Positions 1 to 7,685 of a stretch of DNA of 29,322 nucleotides are shown in pieces (the stretch's first letter is position 1; the number at the start of each line of letters is the position of its first letter). Source of the stretch: Chloroflexi bacterium TSY (GTDB lineage Bacteria > Chloroflexota > Anaerolineae > Caldilineales > Caldilineaceae); NCBI GenBank assembly GCA_019217005.1, contig JAHBNG010000160.1, forward strand, positions 1 through 29,322. The letters are read 5' to 3'. A model generated the notes under the pieces. That model was not told the origin of the DNA and ran no database searches. It worked only from the letters and a program-made list of their open reading frames with translations. The position numbers were made by a program, and so were the translations under genes.

Positions 1-5
1 GTGGC

Positions 6-50
6 AGCTGATAGCTGAAGGCTGATAGCTGATAACTAATAGCTGATAAT
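6..50. repeat. Degenerate AGCTGATAGCTGA short-repeat tract
   Basis: The window opens in a run of imperfect copies of GCTGATAGCTGA separated by one or two bases. Similar tracts occur at 10724-10747 and 23843-23882, always between genes. The unit is almost its own direct repeat (AGCTGAT) and does not code. It may be a dispersed intergenic repeat family. It ends about 50 bases before the sulfatase start, so it could overlap that gene's promoter, but no -35/-10 pair is evident. Confidence 0.6.
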
Positions 51-100
51 TAAAGGAATCAAATTTCGAAGACACCCTAACCCAGAGGAACCCATCGTTC

Positions 101-1411
101 ATGTTTCATCCCAATATCATTTACATTCATTCCCATGATACAGGCCGCTATATCCAGCCGTATGGGCATGATATTCCGACACCGAATCTCCAACGGCTTG
201 CTGAAGAAGGTGTGCTGTTTCGCAATGCCTTCTGTGCGGCACCCACTTGCTCACCAAGCCGTGCGGCTCTGTTGACCGGACAGGCTCCTCACAGTGCGGG
301 AATGACAGGGCTCGTCAATCGTGGTTGGGAGTTAACAGACTTCAATCAACATCTTATTCATACTCTGCGGACGGTTGGATATTACTCTATATTGGCCGGA
401 TTACAACACGTTGCCAAAGATCCGGCTTCGATCGGCTTTGATGAGGTTCGAAAACCGGCTAGCACGAAAGCGGTCGATGTGACGCCAAATGGAGTCGACT
501 TTCTGAACAATGCACCGCAACAACCTTTCTTTATGGATGTTGGATTCTTCGAGAATCATCGGGCTTTTCCTGAGATCGCTGACAACATCGACCAGCGCTA
601 CGTGCGCCCTCCTGTGCCCTTGCCAGACACGCCGGACATACGAGCCGATATGGCAGCTTACATGACAATGGCACGCCAGCTGGATGATGCCGTGGGAGGG
701 ATATTGGATGTGTTGGATAACAATGGATTGGCTGAAAATACGCTGATTATTTCGACCACGGATCATGGCGTGGCATTTCCCGGCTGCAAGTGTAGTTTGA
801 CCGATCATGGAATCGGAATCTCGCTCATCATGCGGTGGCCCCGTGGTTTCAAAGCTGGTCAAGTAATCGATGGCATGGTTTCCCAGATCGATATCTTTCC
901 CACACTGTGTGATCTGCTTGGAATCGATTCCCCATCCTGGCTTCAGGGGAAATCGATGCATCCTTTGCTTGAGGAAGAGAGCGAAGAGATCAACGAGCAG
1001 ATCTTTGCCGAAGTATCCTATCATGCTGCCTACGAACCGCAGCGTGCTGTTCGCACCCAACGATATAAATACATTCGGCGCTGGGTGGAGGAGCATACAG
1101 GGCATCGTACAACCGTTTTGCCAAACTGTGACGATAGCCTGAGCAAAGATGTCTTGATGCGTGGTGGTTGGGGGGATCGAGAATGTCCAAATGAACAACT
1201 TTATGATCTGATTTTTGATCCCAATGAGACGCGCAATCTGGTGGGCGATTTGAGAATGGAAGACGTTTTGAACGACATGCGTACCCGTTTGGCAAACTGG
1301 ATGCAAACAACCAATGATCCGCTACTGGCCGGTGTCGTTCCGATGCCAGAAGGTGCCTTCGTGAATCCAGTTGATGGTGTTTCGCCTAGGGAGCAGGCAA
1401 AGCGAACGTAA
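101..1411 (+). CDS. Formylglycine-dependent sulfatase (arylsulfatase A-like)
   Basis: This 436-aa protein belongs to the alkaline-phosphatase-like sulfatase superfamily, which hydrolyses sulfate esters. The signature CSPSRAALLTG begins at residue 50. Cys50 is the residue converted to formylglycine in S1 sulfatases, and Arg54 is the conserved helper. The N-terminal strand with H12-D13 and the later D221-H222 and D235-H236 pairs fit the metal and sulfate pocket. There is no signal peptide, so the enzyme looks cytoplasmic. The ATG at 101 follows AGAGGAA (84-90) at a good distance. The next gene starts directly after the stop. The substrate cannot be read from sequence; carbohydrate or small-molecule sulfates are possible. 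A formylglycine-generating enzyme would be needed and is not in this window. Confidence 0.93.
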   Translation: MFHPNIIYIHSHDTGRYIQPYGHDIPTPNLQRLAEEGVLFRNAFCAAPTCSPSRAALLTGQAPHSAGMTGLVNRGWELTDFNQHLIHTLRTVGYYSILAGLQHVAKDPASIGFDEVRKPASTKAVDVTPNGVDFLNNAPQQPFFMDVGFFENHRAFPEIADNIDQRYVRPPVPLPDTPDIRADMAAYMTMARQLDDAVGGILDVLDNNGLAENTLIISTTDHGVAFPGCKCSLTDHGIGISLIMRWPRGFKAGQVIDGMVSQIDIFPTLCDLLGIDSPSWLQGKSMHPLLEEESEEINEQIFAEVSYHAAYEPQRAVRTQRYKYIRRWVEEHTGHRTTVLPNCDDSLSKDVLMRGGWGDRECPNEQLYDLIFDPNETRNLVGDLRMEDVLNDMRTRLANWMQTTNDPLLAGVVPMPEGAFVNPVDGVSPREQAKRT

Positions 1412-2350
1412 TTGGGCAGCGTTCGAAATTCTGAATTTAGCGCTCAGGTTGCAAATGCCATGAATTCAGCACAATTCCAAGTTCATACGAATCGACAGAA
1501 TCTCCGTCTTGATCGTGCGATCCGAAGCCAGTTTCCCGAGTGGGGACGACGGGCTGTGCAAGCGTTGGTCAATGCAGGCAAGGTGCGCGTCAATGATCGG
1601 AAGGTTTGGCGCTGTTCATGGAAGGTAAAGAGCGGAGATTGGGTCGAAGTTCTTGCCGTACCTGCTGAAAAAGAAGTCGCTCTCTCCGCATTTGATGATG
1701 AATGGATCGTGGCACGAGACGGAGCACTCATTGCGCTCAACAAACCGACGGGACTTCTCTCAGAACCGACTCGTTGGAATCAAGGAATCAACCTACGCGA
1801 CTTGGCAACAGAGAGGTTTGGGCCTATACAATTAATGCATCGACTTGATCGCGACACCTCCGGTCTGATTCTCCTTGTGCAGAAGATGGACTACGGGAGA
1901 AAGCTGACCAAATATCTCTCTACAGTCTTCAAAACGGGAGCGCTCGAGAAGCTATATGTTGCATGGGTTGCGCGCCCAAATCGACTTGCGCAGAGTGGAT
2001 GCATCCAGAAGCGCTTGGACCAACATCCGAAGCGACGTGACATGATGGCTGTCGTAGAAAAGGGTGGTAAGTACGCGAGCACATGGTATGAGGTGATCAA
2101 AGAAACGAAACACGCCCAACTGCTCCATTTGTGGCCCAAAACAGGTCGTACCCACCAGCTGCGGGTTCATCTCGCATACATGGATGCACCCATTCTTGGC
2201 GATCGATTGTATGGCGTGAATGATCGAAATGCAAAGGTCAACGTTACTCGCCTCATGCTCCACGCCCTCAAAATTACATTGCCAGCAATGGATGGGTTTC
2301 CAGATGTAAGCTATCACGCACCTCTCCCGAAAGAGTGGCAATTTGAGTAA
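1412..2350 (+). CDS. RluA-family pseudouridine synthase with S4 domain
   Basis: The protein isomerises uridine to pseudouridine in rRNA or tRNA. An S4-like RNA-binding domain covers about residues 30-85 (RLDRAIRSQFPEW...VNAGKVRVND). The catalytic RluA motif HRLDRDTSG is at 143-151, with Asp146 the expected nucleophile. Motif KTGRTHQLRVHL and the LGDRLYG motif follow further on. The frame opens at a TTG (1412) touching the sulfatase stop, giving 312 aa. An ATG at 1460, giving 296 aa and starting MNSAQFQVHT, is at least as likely because the first 16 residues carry no family similarity; neither has a strong ribosome binding site. The tight junction suggests co-transcription with the sulfatase, but the two functions are unrelated. 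The RNA target (RluA, RluC or RluD type) is not assigned. Confidence 0.9.
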   Translation: MGSVRNSEFSAQVANAMNSAQFQVHTNRQNLRLDRAIRSQFPEWGRRAVQALVNAGKVRVNDRKVWRCSWKVKSGDWVEVLAVPAEKEVALSAFDDEWIVARDGALIALNKPTGLLSEPTRWNQGINLRDLATERFGPIQLMHRLDRDTSGLILLVQKMDYGRKLTKYLSTVFKTGALEKLYVAWVARPNRLAQSGCIQKRLDQHPKRRDMMAVVEKGGKYASTWYEVIKETKHAQLLHLWPKTGRTHQLRVHLAYMDAPILGDRLYGVNDRNAKVNVTRLMLHALKITLPAMDGFPDVSYHAPLPKEWQFE

Positions 2351-2456
2351 TTGTGGTTCTTTGAGGTTTTGTGGGGTATACGTTGGATAGTTTGTTTACC
2401 AACCATCTAACCAACAAACCAACTGACAACCACACAAAACCTCAGACAACTGTAAT
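2349..2456. terminator. Long imperfect hairpin between convergent genes
   Basis: TGAGGTTTTGTG (2362-2373) is the exact reverse complement of CACAAAACCTCA (2433-2444). The similarity extends outward and inward so that each arm is about 38 bases with mismatches. It sits exactly between the stops of the pseudouridine synthase (+) and the PhyH gene (-). A bidirectional terminator is the natural reading. The arm length is also compatible with a small transposon-like repeat, since there is no clean T-tract. Confidence 0.55.
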
Positions 2457-2469
2457 TGTTTCAACAGTG

Positions 2470-3312
2470 TTATTCTATTGCCTCCAAAAGATGAGGCGGA
2501 ATCCGGTCTCCCTGGGGGCGTGGGATGTGCTGCCAATAGCCATCTGGATCATAGCCTCGCGCAATGATGCCTGGTGCGCTATCTAGTTCGCGTGTTCGCA
2601 CATCTGCCGGAAAGTAGCGAATCGTCAATCCACAACGACGTCGATTCGATGGATTTGGCTGGGAGCCGTGGAGCAACATATCTGTATGCAACGAGATCTG
2701 CCCGGCCTTTAGCTCAATTGAGACAGGATCGGCATATTGCTCTGGATTGTGCACATGTTGATTCAGAACCCCATCTTCTTCGTCCGTCACCCACTCAAAG
2801 GGGATACGTCCGAGTTTGTGGGTGCCGGGAAAGACTTTCATTGCGCCATTTTCCACATCCACATCGTCGATGGCAATCCAAACTGTGAGTACTTTGCTTG
2901 GCGTTAGTGGCCAGAAAGATGCATCTTGGTGCCAGTAGACCGCAGTAGCATCTCCCGGCATCTTGGCAAAGTAGTGAGTCATTGTGCAGACGATATTTGG
3001 GCCGAGAATATCCTCAACATAATCCAATATGCGGTCATCTGTGACCAGATCATAAATTCCTTCACAGTCCTTTTGCCACCCGTTAATAGAATATCGATCG
3101 AGTCCAGCGTCGTAGGCCATTTTTAGGAGTTTTTCAAAATAAAGGCGATTGGCGACTATTTCTTCGGGGGTGAAGAGATCCACGGGAAAAATGTATCTCT
3201 TTTCATTAAATCGAGCAATCTGATCTGGAGACAACATTTTCGGGTTCGTTGTCTCAGCGGCAAAAAATTGGAGATCGCGTGTCATATCTGGAATCGCATC
3301 AAGAACGGCCAT
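2470..3312 (-). CDS. Phytanoyl-CoA dioxygenase (PhyH) family protein
   Basis: This 280-aa Fe(II)/2-oxoglutarate oxygenase has the iron-binding triad H128-x-D130 (YWHQDASFW) and distal H215 (LLHGSQPN), followed by the Arg-rich strand expected to hold 2-oxoglutarate. PhyH proteins hydroxylate small molecules or acyl-CoAs; the substrate here is unknown. The frame stays open upstream, but the start is placed at the ATG at 3312 because AGGAGG lies 8 bases before it (complement of 3321-3326) and the extra upstream residues are low in similarity. That upstream stretch is mostly the 80-bp MITE, whose insertion lies directly behind the ribosome binding site. The protein is complete and looks functional. 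Confidence 0.9.
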   Translation of the reverse strand: MAVLDAIPDMTRDLQFFAAETTNPKMLSPDQIARFNEKRYIFPVDLFTPEEIVANRLYFEKLLKMAYDAGLDRYSINGWQKDCEGIYDLVTDDRILDYVEDILGPNIVCTMTHYFAKMPGDATAVYWHQDASFWPLTPSKVLTVWIAIDDVDVENGAMKVFPGTHKLGRIPFEWVTDEEDGVLNQHVHNPEQYADPVSIELKAGQISLHTDMLLHGSQPNPSNRRRCGLTIRYFPADVRTRELDSAPGIIARGYDPDGYWQHIPRPQGDRIPPHLLEAIE

Positions 3313-3320
3313 GTTGAATT

Positions 3321-3326
3321 CCTCCT
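3321..3326 (-). promoter_or_regulatory. Strong Shine-Dalgarno fixing the PhyH start
   Basis: On the minus strand AGGAGG stands 8 bases before ATG 3312. Its last bases adjoin the 8-bp duplication CAAAACAG made by the MITE insertion. The insertion therefore separated the original promoter from the ribosome binding site but left the latter intact. Confidence 0.8.
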
Positions 3327-3420
3327 GTTTTGGAGTATGTACCACAAAGAGTGTAAATAAACACTGCTCAGTCAGATAACCGCCGCATTTACACACTTTG
3401 GGACACACTCTCCTGTTTTG
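3325..3420. mobile_element. 80-bp MITE copy 1 with 8-bp target duplication
   Basis: The element itself is 3333-3412 (80 bp). It is flanked by the exact direct repeat CTGTTTTG at 3325-3332 and 3413-3420. Its ends are inverted repeats of about 26 bp built on CAAAGTGTGTAAATG. Its reverse complement matches the copy at 12309-12388 base for base over most of the two ends, while the middle ~25 bases have diverged. Length, 8-bp duplication and TIR type fit a non-autonomous derivative of an IS256-like (Mutator-type) transposon. That family link is an inference; no such transposase is in the window. Confidence 0.88.
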
Positions 3421-3457
3421 TGAATTTTCAGTAGACCGCAACGCGGAGTCGCCATCC

Positions 3458-3629
3458 ATGGCGCGCCATATATGTATTGTTTACTTACATCGACACCTCT
3501 ACTATTTACTGACATCGTGTCCACCCAATGGCCCCGATACAGGAGAGCCACACGCCATTTAGAGGTCGCGATGTAGGAAAACAACGCAGGTGTCGATGTT
3601 ATAAAACAGTACAATATATGGCGCAGCAT
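3458..3629. repeat. Long imperfect palindrome, MITE-like
   Basis: A left arm starting ATGGCGCGCCATATAT and containing ACATCGACACCT matches the reverse complement of the right arm, which ends ATATATGGCGCAGCAT. The arms run for about 75 bases with scattered mismatches, so the transcript would fold into one long hairpin centred near 3543. No target duplication was seen. It lies between the 80-bp MITE and the next palindrome and contains no credible gene. Confidence 0.7.
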
Positions 3630-3774
3630 TCTCTATTACACGCAGTAGACATAATCCTGCACTTCTCAGTCAAAACAGACTCGAGCGTGCCAAATGGTCC
3701 GAGATTCTCTACTGCGTCTTTTTTCGCCATTTGAACGCTCTACCTCTGAGAAATCCTACTGCGTGTAATCTCTA
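3630..3774. mobile_element. 133-bp palindromic MITE-like element
   Basis: The element spans 3636-3768. Its ends are TTACACGCAGTAG and the reverse complement CTACTGCGTGTAA. Inner inverted segments (TTCTCAG/CTGAGAA and GAGCGTGCCAAATGG/CCATTTGAACGCTC) make most of it foldable. The direct repeat TCTCTA at 3630-3635 and 3769-3774 flanks it and may be a 6-bp target duplication. The family is not recognised. Confidence 0.65.
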
Positions 3775-3874
3775 ATGCCGCTCTACTCGCCCGAAACCGG
3801 TGTTGGAGAACGCCTATTCTACGAGAATTTGGATCGACTGAGTCTATTGAATCAGGAGGTCTCTTGGACCTATA

Positions 3875-3883
3875 TGGTATAAT
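3875..3883 (+). promoter_or_regulatory. Extended -10 promoter candidate for the ATPase gene
   Basis: TGGTATAAT is an extended -10 box (TGn followed by a perfect TATAAT) lying 42 bases before the ATG at 3926. No convincing -35 is seen, which is usual for extended -10 promoters. An AGGA ribosome binding site follows at 3914-3917. Confidence 0.5.
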
Positions 3884-4217
3884 TGGCTCGCTGTAAAGCA
3901 GAAATAATCAGACAGGAAATAACCGATGCCAAAACAAGCGAGCCAGTGGGTTGTGAAAGAGCAAGTTCCCGATGAAATCTATACAGATCGGGCTGAGTTT
4001 CTGACCTATTTTTATGAAGCCGCTCTCAAAACAGCAACGAGACGGACCATGTCTACTGTATTGTTGGGCCGGCGGCGTATGGGAAAGACAGAAATTTTTA
4101 GCCGCATTGTGAATAAACTGTTCTTCGAACAGGATCCGCACGATCCAATGGCTGTCGTGCCGGTCTATTTCAGCTTTCCAGAGACCAGCAAAGATCCACT
4201 AAGTTTTGCAATAGAGT

Positions 4218-4337
4218 ATTTAGAACAGCTACGGCAAAAGTCGGGTACAAAAAATGACCATAAGGGGTGAAATCCTAGAGCAGCCCTCTGTTTGCATGAA
4301 AAATTTGTACCCGACTTTTGCTGCTACTGATTTAGAA
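4218..4337. mobile_element. 104-bp MITE copy A, inserted in the ATPase gene
   Basis: The element is 4226-4329, flanked by the exact 8-bp duplication ATTTAGAA (4218-4225 and 4330-4337). The ends are CAGCTACGGCAAAAGTCGGG and the inverted CCCGACTTTTGCTGCTACTG. Read from the right, its terminus equals the left end of the 1756-bp IS at 19351 over about 29 bases, so it is very likely moved by that IS's transposase. Removing the element plus one duplication restores the reading frame EYLE-NFMRYY. A second copy lies at 18046-18142. Confidence 0.92.
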
Positions 4338-4757
4338 AACTTCATGCGCTACTATGTCGGCTTTTATACCCAGCAGCCTGACATAATTCGCGATCATCTA
4401 AGCGGGAAAAATCTGCTCGCCAAAATTGAAGCATCTCGCTCCCTATTTCCTTTTAGCGAACGGCTAGATGCGCTCTTCAATTGGTATCACTCTATGCTGA
4501 ATGGTGACATGGTCTACCCTCAACAACATGCCGTGGAGATTCCCCGTCGAGTGTCGGATGTCGATGACTCATCGATTGTCGTCTTTCTGGATGAATTTCA
4601 GAATACGTGTCTGCCCCAAAACGACTTTGATATTGTGGGATGGATGAAAGCAGCGGTCGAATCGAATACCTGCCCACACTTCGTGACGAGCTCAGCTTTG
4701 AGTATTTTGGCGCGGGAAATATTGGGGCGTCGAGCGCTCTTTGGTCGGTTTCGTAGT

Positions 4758-4977
4758 CTCAGTAGATCCAAATTTCAGGTTTAGAGAGAGAATTCTGGCT
4801 AAACAGTTGACATAAATACAAATTTGCCGGTCGATATCTAGTTTTTGCGTTAGATTTGGGCGATTTTCAGATATGAAATAGGTTGTTTTCTGTAACCGAA
4901 ATCTGAATAAATGACTCCAAAATCCCTGCAATCTCGACTGAAAATCGCCAAAAACGCCAAATTTGGATCTACTGAGT
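4758..4977. mobile_element. ~215-bp MITE with perfect 18-bp inverted ends
   Basis: CTCAGTAGATCCAAATTT (4758-4775) and its exact reverse complement (4959-4976) bound an AT-rich non-coding segment. Taking CAG and CTG as termini gives 4760-4974. It interrupts the ATPase gene and removing it restores the frame between RSLS and MPIEPL. The exact edge and target duplication are ambiguous: AGTCT/AGTAT (one mismatch) or a TA target are both possible. Its interior differs from the other elements here, though it shares the CAGTAG...CTACTG tips with the IS at 19351. Confidence 0.75.
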
Positions 4978-5526
4978 ATGCCTATTGAACCATTATCTTA
5001 CTACTGGGGAGTTGAATTAGCGTCGAATGCTGCTAAATATCACAACGCCGAATTGTCGGAACTAATGACGCCTGTCGTTGCGAGTCGTTGTGGTGGTAAT
5101 CCATTTTATATTAGTGCGGTCAACAACCCCGAAGATATTCCCATGCCCTGGTCCGTGATCTTTGTCAATCACCGAGTTGATTTGGGTTTGGGCAAAGGTA
5201 AAGAGATTGACATACTGGCATCTGTCGGTGGCGATATGTGGGTCTGCCAGAGCAAATGGGTGACAACCAGAAAAATCAATGAGGAACCGCTGCATGAATT
5301 AATCGTGCAGGCAGAGGCTGTGAGGCGAGACAACGAAGTTGAGATCCCTGAATTACGCATGTGGCTCTTTGCCCACGAAGGTCTGACCCAATCCGCTGAG
5401 AAATTTGCACGTGAACAGGGGATTCTTTGGTCTACGCGCTCGCAACTTGACGAACTGCTGGCGTACCTGGGATTGTGTCAATTGCCCGATATTGATGAAC
5501 TTGAAGTAGAGGCGAGCCAATCGTAG

Positions 5527-5545
5527 GTCACCTCTCTGAGGTGAC
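5527..5545 (+). terminator. Hairpin directly after the ATPase pseudogene stop
   Basis: GTCACCTC-TCT-GAGGTGAC is a perfect 8-bp stem beginning on the base after the stop codon. It has no T-run behind it, so it may act as a transcript end stabiliser rather than a classical intrinsic terminator. Confidence 0.45.
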
Positions 5546-5669
5546 TAACGTTAAGAACCCTGTATCTTCACGTGAAACCCATCTTTATCCCGCCGCTTGT
5601 CCCGCCGGAGACGGAACCTACGATAAAACGTCACAATTTTGATTATGCTACAAACAGAGAGCAGGAAGC

Positions 5670-7193
5670 ATGTCGCAACGTCGTACTCGCAAAACGCGCC
5701 GCAAGCCAACACATTCTTGGCTAAAAATGTCATTCCAACAGTTGACCAGTCCCGTGGAGCCATTTCGATGGGTCTCAGAGGAAAAACTTGAACAACTACA
5801 CGATGCGTCGATGTGGATTCTTGAAAATGTTGGCATGGCCTTCATGGAGCGTCAGGCGCTCTCAATTTGGGAACAAGCCGGGGCCAAAGTCGATCATAAA
5901 GAAGAGCGTGTCTGGATCGACCGTGGTCTTCTCATGGAATCCATTGCTCATGCACCTGCTCAATTTACCTGGCATGCACGCAATCCCAAATATAACTTGG
6001 CCATTGGTGGCAACTACTTGAATTTTACCCCTGCTTCAGGAATGCCCTACGTCTCTGACCTCGATGGTGGACGTCGGCCCGGTAGCTTGGCTGACTTTAC
6101 CAAGTTTGTCAAACTGGCACACACCTTGCCCTTTTTCCATATTGCTGGTGGTCCCTTTCTGGAACCACAAGATATCCCTGTCTCTCTGCGTCATTTGGAA
6201 CGTATGCGCATTCTGTTAACCCATACGGATCGTGTGGTGCGTGACGTGGCGCATGGTTATGTCATTCCTGAAGACGAGGTGGCCATGGCGAAGATTGCTT
6301 GCGGCGGAACGTTGCCAGGTCCTTGTATTGGGGGAACCATCAATGTCACCAGTCCGTTGCGTCTAGATGACCGCATGATTGGTGGGCTCATCACCTACGC
6401 CCGGCATGGTCAAGTGACATTCAACACGCCCTTTATTATGGCGGGGGCCACAAGCCCAGCCACCATCGCAGGAGCACTGGCACAGCAAAACGCAGAGGCG
6501 TTGGCCGTCATTGCGTTGGCTCAACTTGTTAATCCTGGCGCACCTGCTATTTATGGAGGCTTTACCCAAAATGTCGACATGCGTTCGGGCAGTCCGGCCT
6601 TTGGGGGGCCCGAAGGTGCATGGGGGTTGTTGGTGGGTGCTCAGTTGGCGCGGCGTTATGGATTACCTTTCCGTGCGGGCGGCAGCCTGACCAACGCCAA
6701 GGTTCCCGACGCGCAAGCTGCCTACGAGAGCCAATGGACCATGTGGCCGGTGGTTCTGGCGCACACCAATCTGATACTCCACGCTGTCGGTTGGCTAGAG
6801 GGCGGATTGGTTGCCTCTTTCGAGAAATTCATCATTGACACGGAATGCCTGGCCATGTTTTTCCAGTTCCTCAACAACTTTACCATTGACAACGATGAAC
6901 TCGGACTTGAGTCCATTGCAGAAGTGGGTATTGGCGGTCACCATTTTGGCACGGAACATACGCTTGCCCGCTATGAGAGTGCGTTTTATGAGCCGGTGCT
7001 CAGTGACCGCCAGAGCTATGATCCGTGGCAAGCTGCTGGAGAACAAGATGCTGTACAGCGAGCCAATCGTACCTACAAATCCCTGCTCGAAGCCTACGAA
7101 GCGCCGCCCATTGATCCAGGTATCCAAGAGGAACTCGATGCCTATGTTGAGCGTCGTTCAGGTGAATTAGCCGGCGTCGATCTTTATGCATGA
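5670..7193 (+). CDS. Trimethylamine methyltransferase (MttB) superfamily, non-pyrrolysine
   Basis: The 507-aa product is a full-length member of the MttB superfamily (TIM-barrel corrinoid-dependent methyltransferases). Typical stretches are RNPKYNLAIGG, TPASGMPYVSD, GGTINVTSPLRLDD and a C-terminal GGHHFGTEHTL segment. No in-frame amber codon interrupts the gene, so it belongs to the non-Pyl group whose characterised members demethylate compounds such as glycine betaine, carnitine or proline betaine; the substrate here is not determinable. The cognate corrinoid protein and MtrH-type methyltransferase are not adjacent. The ATG at 5670 follows AGGAAG very closely; a second ATG 19 codons in (5727) is an alternative. 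It faces the DUF433 gene convergently. Confidence 0.9.
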   Translation: MSQRRTRKTRRKPTHSWLKMSFQQLTSPVEPFRWVSEEKLEQLHDASMWILENVGMAFMERQALSIWEQAGAKVDHKEERVWIDRGLLMESIAHAPAQFTWHARNPKYNLAIGGNYLNFTPASGMPYVSDLDGGRRPGSLADFTKFVKLAHTLPFFHIAGGPFLEPQDIPVSLRHLERMRILLTHTDRVVRDVAHGYVIPEDEVAMAKIACGGTLPGPCIGGTINVTSPLRLDDRMIGGLITYARHGQVTFNTPFIMAGATSPATIAGALAQQNAEALAVIALAQLVNPGAPAIYGGFTQNVDMRSGSPAFGGPEGAWGLLVGAQLARRYGLPFRAGGSLTNAKVPDAQAAYESQWTMWPVVLAHTNLILHAVGWLEGGLVASFEKFIIDTECLAMFFQFLNNFTIDNDELGLESIAEVGIGGHHFGTEHTLARYESAFYEPVLSDRQSYDPWQAAGEQDAVQRANRTYKSLLEAYEAPPIDPGIQEELDAYVERRSGELAGVDLYA

Positions 7194-7307
7194 GGAATAA
7201 TATGAAAACCTTTCTGTTGCCACTATAATCTGATAAGATCCAGAACTCAAGTCGGAGGCCGATTCACACGCAGTAATCTATTTGTAAGGGTTACAGAAGA
7301 GGTAATA

Positions 7308-7685
7308 CTACGCCATCTCATTCTCGTAGATGGCCTGCTCGATTTCTGCTTGATGTGCATCTACATATGCCCAAGCATTTACTAGATCCACAGCCCGCAA
7401 AGTTGGAAAATTTTCAAGGAGTTGTGCTTCATTCCAGCCTAATCGACGATAATTTTCTAAGACCCATACAGGAATACGTGTACGGACAATACGTGCTTCC
7501 CCCCCCACAATTCCAGCGGTTTTTTCGATTCCGGGCCATGTATTGGCAATATCATGAACCAATTTCTGAACTAGATGGGCTTTCTCTGCGCGATTGAGTA
7601 ATGCGAGTTGTGATTCAATTTCTGCGACTGTCATGAGTCGATCTCTCTTTGATTTGTCCGAAACTATCCTATATCGCAAGTTCAT
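7308..7685 (-). CDS. DUF433 family protein (antitoxin-like)
   Basis: The C-terminal two-thirds shows the DUF433 pattern: GGEARIVRTRIPVWVLENYRRLGWNEAQLLENFPTL followed by VDLVNAWAYVDAHQAEIE. DUF433 proteins are small winged-helix-like proteins often found as antitoxins of PIN or DUF5615 toxins, but no toxin gene is visible next to it. The start at 7685 overlaps the hydratase stop by one base (TAATG), suggesting translational coupling. A second ATG at 7634 (MTVAEIESQ) would remove 17 dissimilar residues and is also plausible. A run of eight G on the coding strand lies inside the GIVGGEARI region. Confidence 0.8.
   Translation of the reverse strand: MNLRYRIVSDKSKRDRLMTVAEIESQLALLNRAEKAHLVQKLVHDIANTWPGIEKTAGIVGGEARIVRTRIPVWVLENYRRLGWNEAQLLENFPTLRAVDLVNAWAYVDAHQAEIEQAIYENEMA

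Larger units (their letters stand above)
3926..5526 (+). pseudogene. AAA ATPase with C-terminal nuclease-like domain, broken by two MITEs
   Basis: Three coding pieces (3926-4225, 4338-4757, 4978-5526) join into one reading frame once the insertions at 4226-4337 and about 4758-4977 are removed; the joined protein is about 422 aa. Piece 1 carries Walker A (GRRRMGKT, about residues 49-56). Piece 2 carries Walker B (VVFLDEFQN). Piece 3 holds the family motif IEPLSYYWGVEL, SRCGGNPFYI and a C-terminal EIDILA...VCQSKW segment that resembles the E-x-D...E/QxK core of PD-(D/E)XK nucleases, as in the archaeal/bacterial ATPases with DUF234-like tails. The jump from GNPFYISAVNN to PEDIPMPW looks short against what I recall of the family, so a further internal loss is possible. 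Such proteins are often linked to defence or mobile DNA. Both insertions shift the frame, so no full protein can be made. Confidence 0.82.

Noticed and set aside
401..1306. 301-codon minus-strand frame opposite the sulfatase
   Set aside because: It is antisense to a clear sulfatase, has no ribosome binding site and shows no recognisable domain.
3313..3459. 49-residue N-terminal extension of the PhyH protein
   Set aside because: It consists mainly of the translated MITE, and the AGGAGG at 3321-3326 fixes the start at 3312.
5670..7193. Pyrrolysine-containing MttB
   Set aside because: The gene has no in-frame TAG and no pylTSBCD genes are nearby.
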